Below the pieces are notes generated by a model, which saw only the letters and a program-made list of their open reading frames with translations, was not told where the DNA came from and did not search any database. A program made the translations under genes and the position numbers. A DNA stretch of 64,000 nucleotides, from positions 13,583,000-13,646,999 of the forward strand of contig CP092880.1 in the NCBI GenBank assembly GCA_030710605.1, written 5' to 3'. The DNA comes from Cordylochernes scorpioides. Lineage: Eukaryota > Arthropoda > Arachnida > Pseudoscorpiones > Chernetidae. This document shows, piece by piece, positions 11,941 through 23,003 of this stretch. How positions within the stretch are numbered: the stretch's first letter is position 1; the number at the start of each line of letters is the position of its first letter.

Positions 11941-12810
11941 TTTTAGTGTAGTAAACACTTAAAATTCTCTAACAATTATATATCAGGAAATGTTTACATT
12001 AAAAAAATGTAATCTGTGTTTTTCTGATCAGTACATCTGAATTTTACATAATTTAATCATATTACACGATAAAAGAGAGATAGAAAAGGGTTTAAGTATG
12101 TAGTGTATTTGCACACACATACTTGGATATTTGTAGAAATGGAAATATTCTCTTTGCATACTGAATTTTTGCTTTAGGAATTTGTATATAAATACTAGTA
12201 GTCAGTCAGTAGGATATTTTAGGGTATTTCTAATATTCCTTAAGTCCGTGGTGGCCTAATAGAAACAACACCTAATCTTGTCAACACCTCATTCTGGCTA
12301 CATATCTACCGATACAACAAATTAAATCCTCTAACAAAAAACTAATAGAATTTATATGGTATCATGAAAAAATGGCAAAAGAGAAAGAATATAAATCAAA
12401 TATTGGTTACCAATGTTTGCGTAAGAGTATCATAACGTAGCTGTCAATCTTATCGCGACTTCTGGGGACATTCAGAACGTGGGAGCACAGAACTATGTAA
12501 ACATCGCCAGGCGCCAACCTGTCAGACCGTGTTACACGGGAAGACCACCCCCCAAGTCGGGGGATCTTTATCTCTCTAAATACTTTCCTCTTTCATCTTT
12601 CCCTTCCAATTTCTTGGAGCTCATCATTGGGAAAACTTTCGCTGAGCTTTCGGCAAGTCATCCTCGGTGCAGTCAAAGGTTTTGTCGCATCCGTAATTCC
12701 TTATTTCTTTTGTACACAGTTCTCTGTTCTCGCTAAGATTAAAAGGCTTGATTTTTCTTTAGAATGTTTATATTCTTACTTAAATATTGTTTTCTCTTCT
12801 CTTTGTTGTT

Positions 12811-13295
12811 GTCGTGTCCAATGAAGAGCCTCAGATGTCTCCATACATCTCTATCACAGCAGCAGCAATGTCCTCTATCTTGGGTGTGTAAAGCTGCTGC
12901 TCTGGGTCCATGTTAATTTTCTGTGGTTGTTGTCGTGTTCAATGAAGAGCCTCAGATGTCTCCATACATATCTATCACAGCAGCAACAATGTCCTCTATC
13001 TTGGGTGTGTAAAGCTGCTGCTCTGGGTCCAAGTTAATTTTCTGTGGTTGTTGTCGTGCCCAATGAAGAGCCTCAGATGTCTCCATACATCTCTATCACA
13101 GCAGCAGCAATGTCCTCTATCTTGGGTGTGTAAAGCTGCTGCTCTGGGTCCAAGTTAATTTTCTGTTGTTGTTGTCGTGTCCAATGAAGAGCCTCAGATG
13201 TCTCCATACATCTCTATCACAGCAGCAGCAATGTCCTCTATCTTGGGTGTGTAAAGCTGCTGTTCTGGGTCCATGTCAATTTTCTGCAAGGCTGC
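12811..13295 (-). repeat. 121-bp tandem repeat made of a LINE 3' end
   Basis: Four copies start at gtcgtg at 12811, 12932, 13053 and 13174. The unit is the last part of the LINE frame at 13194-13410 plus its tail of CAA/TTG repeats. A single copy of the same LINE end is at 40806-40925. Confidence 0.9.
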
Positions 13296-13410
13296 GGCCA
13301 TTGCTGGGCATGAGAATATGTGGATAGGTGTTAGTTCCACACCAGGACAGTTGTTACATGTCCTGTAGGTTTTTGTGCCATCTGGATGTATTGTCATTCC
13401 TTTGTAATGT
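13194..13410 (-). pseudogene. Non-LTR retrotransposon C-terminal fragment
   Basis: This minus-strand frame of about 67 codons contains a cysteine/histidine tail (CNNCPGVELTPIHIFSCPA) of the kind found at the end of arthropod LINE polyproteins, and runs to a stop near 13194. The upstream polymerase is missing. A second, more decayed copy is at 40806-41060. Confidence 0.65.
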
Positions 13411-13559
13411 TTCTTGTTATAGTTTTTGTAATTATTCTCTCAGAGTTTATTTCGCATATTTGATCTTTTCTTATATTTTGTTTAAATATCTTGTATTTTG
13501 CCAAAGCATCAGCGTCACTTCTCTTTTATTAATAATGATAATTGAACAATATTTTGATG

Positions 13560-13760
13560 TAAATATTTGATGATTTTCTTTTCTTTTCATTTTCTCTCTT
13601 TCTCCTTGTAAATATCATATGAATATTCTTTATGGCCTAAAATTATTGTAAATATGTATAAACAAATGTAAAGGCATACATGTATGACAGCACAAGTGTC
13701 CATAGGGGGACATAGCGCTTTAAATTGAAATAATTAAATCATTAATTCCTTATATTATTA
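13560..13760 (+). repeat. LINE 3' UTR, second family, copy 1
   Basis: It shares caaatgta..gcatacatgtat, a caagtgtcc-taggggg block and the end agcgcttTaaattgaaataa with 55700-55870. The common AT-rich terminus suggests the 3' end of a non-LTR element. Confidence 0.55.
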
Positions 13761-13798
13761 TAGAAATGAAAATATACAAGTATCAGAGTCATCAATCA

Positions 13799-14079
13799 AT
13801 TCTTAATTCTGTCACCGTTTGCTTTTGTAAATGGAATAAATACCCAAATATGGCCATTTCTTATAAGCATCGGTAGTTCAGTGGTAAAATATTCGCCTGC
13901 CACGCGGGCAGCCCGGGTTCGATTCCCGGCCGATGCATTTTTTTTACAATTTCTAAAACTCATTTATATATTATAAAGGAATGACATCCACGGCGCCAAT
14001 TTATAATTGTAACGAATAGTATTTGAGTAAAAGCATTTAATCGGGTAAAACCCGGGCGTTGCCCGGGCCATTCAGCTAG
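13799..14079 (+). mobile_element. Helitron-like element carrying a tRNA-Gly, copy 1
   Basis: The 3' end has the perfect hairpin CCCGGGC-GTT-GCCCGGG (14051-14067), 8 nt, then CTAG (14076-14079) and a host T, as in Helitron termini (hairpin plus CTRR, insertion before T). Copies at 58953 and 59451 (both minus) end the same way. The 5' limit is drawn at the start of shared sequence (tcttaattctgtcaccg). No transposase is encoded. A SINE or RTE-type tail is an alternative explanation of the terminus. Confidence 0.5.
13867..13937 (+). tRNA. tRNA-Gly(GCC)
   Basis: The 71-nt cloverleaf has a complete acceptor stem (GCATCGG with CCGATGC), a D arm in the A box, anticodon stem CTGCCAC loop reading GCC, and the T arm GGGTTCGATTCCC (B box). 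An uninterrupted run of eight T at 13938-13945 is a good Pol III terminator. It would read GGC/GGU glycine codons. It lies inside a repeated, Helitron-like element whose other copies have a broken tRNA or none, so it could be a genuine gene captured by the element or a young copy. Confidence 0.88.
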
Positions 14080-14783
14080 TATTTAATATGTGAGATAAAA
14101 TAAAGTGGTATAAGTTTGTATTATGTGTAAAAGACACATTCGTGCTTTAATGCTTTTATTCCCGAAATATAGATATCACGTTATCACCTTATAATTGAAT
14201 CATGCCTAACTGGCCTTGTACTTATTGTTTTCGGAAGAGCATTGCTCGCTGCGAATATTTAAATGTAATTCTACTGTCCTAAAAGCTTATGTCCATAGTT
14301 TGCTGGAATAACATATCTAAGATTCCAACCTTCAGTGTAGCATATATAAGCAGAACCGTCCAATACAGTATTAGAGCTCTAAATAGCGGGATGGTAGATT
14401 AAATTGGCGAAACTTCTGGGAGGGTTGACCACTGATGTACCAAGTCCTCCCAATATGTTTTCATCTTAGTAAGGACAGTAGAAGTTTGATTGATGCGTGA
14501 AAAGAAATATTCGCGTCTTAATGTTTCAATTTTCTGATGGTGTGTTATTGGTTCATATTAACACACAGAATCGTTAGTAACACAGATTATAAATTATGAA
14601 CAATAGAAGTTCATTGATTCTTTTCATCCACAACTTGTAAACCTAACTTTATTTTTAACACGGCCTTGTAAAATTAGAAGTATTCCAAGACAAAGGATCT
14701 GATAGACATGGCAGTAGTGAAAATTTTATAAAACTCTAAGTCTCTATTATGACACATTAGCACGCCATTTGTCATCAGAATTC

Positions 14784-15017
14784 GAAACTATTATAGACGC
14801 GTATGATTCTTTTTAAAAATAAACAATTTATACTGCCCTTACTGCAATGGAAAAATTTAATGGGAGGGCCTGGCTCATCAATTGTGAACCCTCCCTGCAG
14901 TTTCGCCAGAGGGTTCACTACTGATGAGTCAGGCCCTCCCATTAATTTTTCCATTACAGTAAGGACAGTAGAAATTGTTTATTTTTAAAAAGAATCATAC
15001 GCGTCTATAATAGTTTC
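14784..15017. mobile_element. Foldback element, near-perfect palindrome
   Basis: Two arms of about 110 bp run from gaaactattatagacgcg to its complement, around a centre near 14900. They contain the phrase gaatgg/gggagggcctgg..catcaattgtgaaccctc, a variant of the ends of the large foldback at 35657-36259. It is non-coding. A decayed relative is at about 14370-14500. Confidence 0.8.
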
Positions 15018-15189
15018 TATGTTGACATGTTTGTTACTTTTTTTCTTAATTCTTGAAGAGGAGAACAGCTGAAAATGAAACATAATTGATTAAACACAAT
15101 GCTCCAATCTTCCCAATGTGAGAATTCCCAGCCTGATAGGAAAGGACATCTCTAAAAGGAGCAGGAATTCCACGCAATTTACAAATACA

Positions 15190-15380
15190 AGGTTGTCCCA
15201 AAGGTTCGTAAACACTTGCAAAAAAAATGAAATACCAATATTATTCACCGTTATGTATAATGTCTTTGTATTATGTATAAAGTAATTGTATTGTGTATCA
15301 TTATGTATTCACCGTAATAATATTATTCGCTAAGTAATAAGAAAAACAACGTTTTAAGAAAAACACGAACTTTTGTGACA
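15190..15380. mobile_element. Mariner-type MITE M1, copy 2
   Basis: It starts acaaggttgtcccaaaggtt and carries the same palindromic interior (attattcaccgttatgtat) as the copies at 1829 and 45392. The right terminus is mutated next to a C-run and a CA run. Confidence 0.65.
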
Positions 15381-15639
15381 CACACACCCCCCCCCATCCT
15401 TATATATTCTTTAACTTAGAAAGAAACTTCTTGCTGATAACTTGCACCATATTTTACTATTTATACTTAATGTTAACTTTGACTTTAAATTATATGCATG
15501 TCATAATTTGTATAATATCAAGATGTATAATTTCTTTTCGCCAAAATAAGTATGTAAATAGGTTAAGCTTGTGTTAAAATGTAAATATGCAAATTTATCC
15601 ATCTATAAAACTACAAAAATAAACGTGGCAGACATCGCG

Positions 15640-15900
15640 GGTGAATGCTACGGCACGTCGCGGATGTGCTGCTCACTTGGCTGGAACTAATTCTTGAGAT
15701 TGTAAGCATAACGGTCGCACCTTTCCATTCGATCACCACATATATCTGGATGAGATTTGTGGAGCACAAATATCTCTAATCTCTTAATTGTCTTTGAATA
15801 AAAGAAATAAAGAAGATTTTATGTGAAATATTAGAATACACAAAGAAATTTACATAGAATAAGTAGTTGTATTCTTTGTTTACTCATTTCATTTTGGTGA
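15640..15900. other. Unrecognised GC-richer block and flank
   Basis: A GC-richer stretch containing two tcgcgg words stands out from AT-rich surroundings. I find no frame, tRNA-like boxes or match elsewhere in the window. Confidence 0.25.
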
Positions 15901-16093
15901 GTATTTTTCTTATCTCTCTCTCTCTCTCTTTGATAATAAGCTCTTCAATTTCTTAATTTTATTTACTTAAAACAAGCAATAAAAATTCAGGTATATTTTT
16001 TTTATACTTATATTTATATTTAAACGAGAATAAAAACAATAAAAAAAACTTTTCTCGTTTAATCATAATTCTATGGAAGGGATTTTAGTCTTC

Positions 16094-16414
16094 TTCCTTA
16101 TCTCCACTCAATCATACATGTATTAGGGTCTGAGTGAAGTAGAATGCGTCTGCCTTTGTCATTAAGACTGGGAGCACTACTCAGTGGCAGGCCGACTTAG
16201 CTCCAAAAGAAATGGCCACCTCTGACATGAGGAACAGATGCCATGTGCAGCCGCACTAACATGGAGTACAAACACTGCTCATCCTGTATCCCTGGATTAG
16301 GAGCCCTTACAGGGTACTATCAGCCGGGCTAGCTGAACCCAGGTTTTTTTAGCGAGCTTGTTACTGCTCCCCCTCCTCCTTTTTCATCCGGGCTTGGGAC
16401 GGGCAAAGGCGGAG
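16094..16414 (-). mobile_element. Retroposed fragment with 11-bp target duplication
   Basis: The 321-bp insert is bounded by ttttagtcttc at 16083-16093 and 16415-16425. On the minus strand it ends in a GAAGAAG-type tail after gattgagtggagataag, the same tail that ends the LINE fragment at 17300-17568. A partial copy is at 21765-21905. It is probably a truncated non-LTR element or a SINE that uses its machinery. Confidence 0.7.
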
Positions 16415-16499
16415 TTTTAGTCTTCCTGAAGCGTACATTCAACTTATTTTATCTCGATTGCCTTATGAACATTTTAAGTTAACTTTTAACCTATTACTA

Positions 16500-16735
16500 C
16501 AAAGGTCACTCCAAAACCTTTTGCAATAACTTATTTTTATTAAAGCTGCAACTTTAACATTTTCAGAGTTTCTCAAAGTATTCACCCTTAGCACCTATGC
16601 AAGATTTCATCCGTGAAAAACAATTATTGAAGTACTTACACCAGTCATCTTCGGGGATGGAATTTACGGCATTGATAAAGGCTTGCAGTGCTTCATCTTC
16701 AGTGTCAAATTTTATCCCTTTCAAGAATAAATTGT
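16500..16735 (-). pseudogene. Mariner-like transposase C-terminus, copy 1
   Basis: The minus strand encodes about 50 residues ending shortly after CIGAKGEYFEKL. That fits the end of a mariner transposase, where CI-x3-G-x-YFE is common. It is followed by a terminal repeat (caaaggtcactccaaaacc on the plus strand). A close copy is at 37890-38117. The catalytic part is missing. Confidence 0.6.
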
Positions 16736-17049
16736 ATATAGAAAGAAACTTCCATATTATACCATTTATTTAAATAAAAAATCAATAATGTAGTGAATCA
16801 CATATTTTGTTTCCACCTTGACCCAATTTTGAATAAACTTGGGGGCAGATGTGCAAAGAATTTATTGTTGGAGGCCTCAATGTAATGATAGAGTTTCGTT
16901 TAAATGATAAATACCAGAAGTAGATCATATGTTTGATTTGAAAATTACATTCTCGGTCTCTATTTCCAATGAATATGGCACGTTGCATAAAGTTTGTTTG
17001 TTTCGATTTTTTTGCTGCTTATGTGTGTTTGTGTATGCCTAATTTGTGA

Positions 17050-17215
17050 TGGTGGTGTCTTGTCCATCCATGGAAGGGAGTCAGCCATATTTCAGAGTTC
17101 CCTGTTCACGGTTACCGTAGCGGCTTGGGGTTCACGACACCGTACTTCACCCTACAGAACATTCCCTTGCTTGTGCTGCTTCTCCCGCCCTCCACGTAGA
17201 GGATGCCTAATTTTG
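17050..17215. repeat. Dispersed repeat R2, copy 1
   Basis: It contains ccctgttcacggttaccgta-gcgg and a tcttgtccatccatgg block. The inverse of the same sequence lies at 24370-24540. The function is unknown. It may be part of a non-LTR element, since LINE debris follows at 17300. Confidence 0.5.
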
Positions 17216-17299
17216 TTTATAAGCCATTAGAAGAGAGTTAAAGATACAAATAGTTTCTCTCTAATTTACGAATTCTAAGAGGGATTTTTTTCTTCTTCT

Positions 17300-17568
17300 T
17301 CTTTCTTATCTCCACTCAATCACACTAAGGTATCAAGCTTGTAAAGCTTGAGACTTTTGATGGTGTCTGCTGGGGAAGAGTAGAGCTCATCAATGGATAA
17401 GTCAATATAGTCAATAATGTGTTTTGGGGTTGCAGGTTGAGAATTGCACTTAGTACATAGTGGGAAAATCTTGCAACCATTCTGGAAAATCATTGTCCGT
17501 AGATGACCAGACTTAAGTCTGGAAATCAAAGACTGTTGTTCTCTTGGGAGGACAGAACTGGTGCACAA
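17300..17568 (-). pseudogene. Non-LTR retrotransposon C-terminal fragment
   Basis: An 82-codon minus-strand frame (17320-17568) has RLKSGHLRTMIFQNG followed by C-x2-C and a histidine. This is the tail typical of one class of arthropod LINE polyproteins after their RNase H region. The frame runs to a stop and a GAA-rich tail. A frameshifted relative is at 58530-58750. The upstream domains are absent. Confidence 0.65.
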
Positions 17569-18162
17569 ACAATTAATGAAAAAAGAAAGAAAACTCGTAA
17601 ATATGTACTATAAGAAGGAACTTGGCTACTTCACGATGTTTCAGGAACATGATGTCTAGAAGAAGAAAGAAAAAGAGGAAGTAAGGAATTAATAACATGA
17701 TCACGGATGGCGGGCCATATAACAAACTAAAACAAATGACTAATGGTTGAACAGATTCAAAATAATTTAGAACTACCCATTGAACCTCAGATCTGCGACC
17801 ATCAACATTACTTGTAGATACAATTACACCTCAGATTGTGCAAGTAGACAACATATAGTGCACCCAGTACGTTGAGGATGGAATTACTCAAAGTTATTTC
17901 TTTTCAAATATAGGAAAAATTTCTACCATTATGGAACTAAAGATGAAACAGTTTTGGTAATGCTTGGCCAATCAGTGGTGAACCTTCTCAGCGATTTCGT
18001 CAATCTAATCTACCATATCTGAGATTCAACTATTATTTTGCTCATTCTACGTATATATATACACAAGGTTTGGTCAATAAATAATGCACAATCGGTAATA
18101 ACCTTTTTATTATCAATCTAGAAAACTGAAACTCTGTTATATAAGAAAATTTTTAACAGATT

Positions 18163-19260
18163 TCAATATATATTAGAATCATCCAATATATCTACTTTCC
18201 TTCTGTGAACATTTGATCCAACGTTGTTATAAACTTGCAATAGCACTTTGGTAAAACGCTTTATCCAGCTCTCCGAACCCCTTTCTTGTAGCTTGGAGTA
18301 AAATTGCGTATGGCGAATCCATACTGGGCAATGGGCCCTAATAAAAGCCTTTTTGTTGTTGTTTTTGTTGAGTAAAATTGCATCACTTTTTAATGCTTGC
18401 CACGTTAAAAGACACTTTAATATTCCAAACAAGTAGAAGTCTAAAGATGCCAGGTCAGAGCTGTACGCAGAGTGAGGCATCAAAGTCCACCCATACCTTA
18501 CAATCTTCGACAAAGTCTGGTGCGCCGTGTAAGGTCTCGTATTATCCTGATGAAATTTGATTTAAATGTTTTCAATTTGGTTCCTTTTGTTTCAATTACT
18601 ATTTTGAGCGTTTCTAATGATTCACAATACATTTCCTTGTTGATAGGAGAATTTATTTCAAGAGTGTCCATGAATATCAAAAATTCTTGGGCCTAAAAGA
18701 CAGAGATTATGATTTTGTCTTTGGTGAGGGAAAGTCTTGGATTTTTTCCTTTCCTTTCATGGTTCTATTGCATTGATTGGCGCTTTGAAGAAGGGTCATA
18801 ATTATAAATCCAAGTCTCATCACATGTTATCACACTTTCAAACAGCTGAGAAAGTTCTCCAGAAAAAGTTATCATGAGTTCTAAACAAATATCTTTCCGA
18901 ATTTGCATCATTTCTCGTGTTAGAAATTTCAGCTCCCATTTTGAGAATAATTTTCGCTATAAAAGATCATTAATAAGTTTAAGAACAATTCCTTTAGACT
19001 GGTACATTTTCCATTATTTGATAAATTATCATTGTCCGGTTATTCTTGATCAATTCCTCCAATAGAGCCAAATTTTGGTCCATCATTACAGAGGTAGGTT
19101 TACCTGGCCTTTCTTTATTACTAATATCAAAATCACCAGTATGTAAGCGCTGAATCCATCTTTGTATTGTGATTCTATCCATGGCTTCGTTTTCATACAC
19201 AGGCTTTAGATTCGAGTAAATCACAGTGGCTCATGTCTCCGGACTTAAACAGGAACTCCA
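18163..19260 (-). pseudogene. Mariner transposase, decayed
   Basis: The minus strand keeps three parts in order. The first is an N-terminal helix-turn-helix region with IQRWIQRLHTGDFD (18994-19224). Next is the first catalytic aspartate block, with DETWIYNYDP near 18800. The third is the YSSDLASLDFYLFG region with the later aspartates (18163-18513). Several frameshifts separate them, so no transposase can be made. A 62-bp LINE end sits inside it at 18308-18369. Mariners cut and paste at TA sites. I could not define this copy's terminal repeats. Confidence 0.8.
18308..18369 (+). mobile_element. Ultra-short LINE 3' end insertion (62 bp)
   Basis: It consists of a GGGC/GCCC hairpin, taataaaagcc and a (TTG)n tail, bounded by the 12-bp duplication gagtaaaattgc at 18296-18307 and 18370-18381. 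It is a LINE copy truncated to its terminal recognition structure, inserted into the dead mariner. Confidence 0.85.
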
Positions 19261-19479
19261 TCATCAACCGGTGTCGGATTCTTATATTTACTTCAGGCAG
19301 CCTATGCGAAGAAATACCAAAGATATCTTAATTCTATTTGCAGATATAAAAATAGGAATTTTAATTCAATTAGAAAACATTATTTTTATACGATTTGATA
19401 AATTATTTAAACATATTTCTATAGGTCTTTGTGCATTTATACTGACCGTCCCGTTTAGCCGGGTGGAGTAAATTGAGGA

Positions 19480-20340
19480 AATTGATAGAAAGGTTCATCC
19501 CTGAAGCGAGAGATAAGCCTAGCATTCCCAAATCTTTTTATCTTTAGTTCCATATTTATAGAAATTCGTCCTAAATTTTGAAAGGAAATAGTGTTGGGAA
19601 ATATTATTCCCAACTTTGGAAATATCGAAATTAATTTATCTTAATCTGATCCGCACACTAACTAATCTCCTGACAGAATCTAAGTTTTGGGAGGCCTTAC
19701 CTGGAGGTTTCTTTTTACTGATAGTTATGATTGATCATTTTTGAAAGTTACTTTATTAATTATTTATAACTATTTCTACAGAACTTTATCTCAGTTGTCA
19801 GTTAAAGTTATTTTTGTTTTTATAAAGGTTGTCGCTCAGGGAGGTAGTCGCTCCAATCAGAGAGAGAAAGACAGAGAGAAAGAAGAGATAGGTCGTTCAT
19901 TCCAAAATAACTTTCCCTTGGCAGAGCTGACTGCTACAGGGCACGCCCCCATGTGGCGGATAGGGGAACGACCTTCAGATATGAAGGCCATCTGTGAAAC
20001 AATCAGAATAACTCTGACAAATAAGCAGTTGCAGACCAACAGCAGAGTTAAAAGAGGGAAACGATCTCTTTAAAAATCCTGAGTTCAACTTACCTGGTTT
20101 ATAGACCTCAGCAAGGGTCCTTCTCCAGGGATATGGAGGAGCTGTATCTGTACTCATGTTAGAGTCAGCAGCAAAGACTTCCATGTTAGGAATGGTCTCA
20201 AATTACAGGCAAAGTCAGATTTTCACCAAAGTGTATCTGAATTATGGTGCCATGATCAACGAAAGATTCACCCCTACACCTCATTCCATGAGATCATGGA
20301 CTCATGGAATTCGTGTAATCTTTACACAAGGTGATTAGAA
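19480..20340. other. Unannotated stretch
   Basis: I see no supported gene. A 110-codon plus-strand frame (19741-20073) lacks any recognisable motif and overlaps frames on the other strand. A short palindrome, ccatgag/ctcatgg, lies near 20290. Confidence 0.35.
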
Positions 20341-20344
20341 ATAA

Positions 20345-20520
20345 CAACTTTATTAGGTACCGCTCAAAAAGAGCAACCTAGTTTATGATATTTGTAACAA
20401 TAAATAATATATGAAGGTTATTCACATATTAAAACAAAATGTTAACGCGGGATTCAATCCCGGTTCATGGCTGTCAGGAATTGAGGGTTTTAATCACTCG
20501 TCCACCGACTTCTCTGGGTC
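20345..20520 (-). repeat. tRNA-derived SINE (family S2)
   Basis: On the minus strand the head gtcggtggacgagtg (A-box-like) is followed about 40 nt later by a B box gggattgaatccc. The 3' end has a GCTC-TTTTT-GAGC hairpin and aataaagttgtt, resembling the LINE termini in this window. It is presumably mobilised by a LINE sharing that tail. Confidence 0.6.
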
Positions 20521-21159
20521 GTTCATGGGACGCTTTTCTGTCGTTCACATTTCAATTATAACATTTAAATAGTATCTTTGACAAATAATTACAATATACT
20601 AACCGAAAGCCCGGCTTCGCCCGTGTTCTGTCCAGGTTGATGCTTGTTCAACTAATATGGTTTTACTAAAGGATAATTTTTATTATGATTAGGGTCTTGT
20701 ATATGATTATTATTCTTTAATAATAACAGTGATGTCGTGTTGATAGTAATTCATTAATTTGTAACCATCAAAATCTAATCATATTATAGTACATAACCTT
20801 GTTAGAAAGAGGTGCTGCGGTATAGTTATTTTTGGTGGACAAAAAAATATTGGCTTCCAAATATATATGTGACGATTTAAGACCATGGAATTGTTGTAAA
20901 TAATCCAGATATCTACTACCACATATTTAACCACGTGACTGTATATAACTTGTTATTTGCTGAAAATAGAAAGCATCAAATAACATCAATCTGTACCGCG
21001 TAAGACTCTAATAAAGTATAGCAACTGTACAGATAGAAGGAATGGAGAATAACAGGAGAAAATTAAGGTTAAAACTAATCAGGCCTAAGTGAGAATAAGA
21101 AAGTAGGCCTATCGAGCCCAGTCCAATTTTTACGAGGTCGTGGCCCTCCTGGATGATGT

Positions 21160-21500
21160 AACTCCCCCCCCCCCCCCTGTTTACGTCAGAAAAGGGCAGT
21201 GACCTGCCTGGACCCTGAAGCTATAAAAGGAGGCCCCAAGCCTCAGTTAGTTAGTCCTTTGTTTCAGTCCTTCAGTCCTCCAGTCCGCAGGCCGCTCCTA
21301 TAGAGGTAATCCTTTCCTGCCAGAAACCTCCTCGTCCCATTCCTTCTTGACGTTCAGACGCTTCTTCGTGGAATCTCTGTTTGTTTATTTCACCTTAGGC
21401 CCAGCTGTGTCGCCTTCCACCACGACTGCACGGTAGAGGTGACATCGAGGTTCGTCTAGCATCAGGTAACACTGGTCCCAGAGGTCCCAAGATATCACAT
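21160..21500 (+). promoter_or_regulatory. Candidate Pol II core promoter (possibly in an LTR)
   Basis: A TATA box (tataaaa, 21222-21228) lies in a GC-rich block. Initiator-like sequences follow (ttagtc at about 31 bp and tcagt at 23 and 44 bp), and a CRE-like ttacgtcag sits upstream at about 21181. A 14-base C run precedes it. No coding frame follows, so it may be the promoter of an LTR whose edges I could not define, or a non-coding transcript. Confidence 0.3.
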
Positions 21501-21764
21501 ATATATATATTATATATATATATATATATCGTACAACAAACACTAGCAGTCATGAGGCCAAGTGGTTTCAGGCGTCTATGTGTAACACAAAGAACGAGTA
21601 AGGTTGATAGGCATCTAAGATAGAGGACAGCGACCGAAGACTCGGCAAGGTCCAGGAGAGTGTGATCTGTAAGAGTGGGCGATATGATCTGTTACTGTCC
21701 GGCGGCAGTGTCTTCAGCCATTGTTGATCTTTATAGTCGCACCTGTAGCAGCGTACTGTACTCT

Positions 21765-21905
21765 ATGTTAGGATCGGCTACAAATGGCGACTTTTCCTCA
21801 TGTCAGAGGCGGCCATTTCTTTTGGAGCTAAGTCGGCCTGCTACTGATTAATGCTCCCAGTCTTAATGACAAAGGCAGATGCATTCTACTTCACTCAGTG
21901 AAGAT
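21765..21905 (+). repeat. Partial copy of the retroposed fragment at 16094
   Basis: It contains cctcatgtcagaggcggcc, ttttggagctaagtcggcc and gcattctacttcactcag, matching the inverse of 16120-16240 and ending with a GAAGAAG tail. Confidence 0.65.
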
Positions 21906-22311
21906 AAGAAAGAAGAAGATATTCGCACCTTCCAGTCAGCGTCCCACTCTCACGTCCCACTCTTTACAGTCAAGCCGATCCCACGATCACTGGAATGTCT
22001 TTTTTCTTGAGTCCGGCGCATTTTGCTGCTAGCGACCAATTCTCGGCTCACCAGATTTCTTCAGTCCAGGGTAAAACTTTAAAACACTCGCCGCTGCCAA
22101 GAACGCAACAGCTTTCATTTGCTCGTCTGTTGCTGCCACCAGACAGTCTCTGTACTTACTTCAACCATTCTTGCGACCAGTACCGATGACTACCTACTTG
22201 TCTACCCCTTTCCTAGACTTAGTTCATTGTGGCTTGGCTGGAGGCAATATGACGCTAATAGAGTCAAGCTTGAAAGGAGCCACTGTCATAGTTTCGACTC
22301 CATAGTGATCA

Positions 22312-22762
22312 TGTCAAATTATATTGACAAATATTTGCATTTTTTAAATCTTATCTCAGATTTTAGTGGGAAGGATTCTGTTTTCGTTTGATAGTGAACC
22401 AATCTCTCCCGCCTTCTCATTGGACGAATGTGGCCATGTTTGTATATATAAGAGGGCTATGGTATTGTCGAGAAGAGTGTGGTGGAAATTTGGTGTGGAG
22501 ACATTTAAAGTTTTCTCTGCGTGCTTTATCCGTGTCTGGCTATCTCCTCGCATACCTGTGTAACCCCGGTCCGATCCCTACCAACGCTACAATAAAGATA
22601 AGTACTGTTTTTTTAAATATTTTATTTAACAAATTGTGAGTTATTATTTACTTTTTTTTGGTTTTACTCTTGAGTGTACGTGTTTTCTGTGTTTAAGTTA
22701 CTTTTACAGTAGGCCCTAGTTTATTGCATTTTGTGTTAACCCGTACAAAGTAACTTTTGTCA
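22312..22762 (+). mobile_element. Solo LTR-A
   Basis: It starts TGTCAAATTATATTGACA and ends CTTTTGTCA, flanked by atca at 22308-22311 and 22763-22766. It has the usual inverted CCAAT, a TATA box tatatataag near 22443 and AATAAA near 22591. Same orientation as the copies at 2251, 25271 and 52808. Confidence 0.9.
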
Positions 22763-23003
22763 ATCAAATTAGATAAATAATGGACAAGTGTGAATATTTT
22801 TGAACGCAAAATGATCAATATATTACTGAATTTCTATTTAAACAGTATACTATAACTAATAATAATAAATATTTATGTATATCACAGTGTATCGCCAATT
22901 TAAATAGCAAATAATGGTCGAGCGATTATTAATGACTATGAAAATTGAATAATTAATATACCTTTTTGCGAGCCGGGAGAGTTCAAGGCCGATTGTTTTA
23001 TAA

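Noticed and set aside
20590..20640. Fourth Helitron-like terminus (actaaccgaaagcccggc)
   Set aside because: It resembles the CTAG-hairpin end but lacks CTAG and the perfect hairpin, and no flanking similarity to the other copies is seen.
22119..22391. 90-codon plus-strand frame
   Set aside because: It runs across the edge of the solo LTR-A at 22312 and has no motif.
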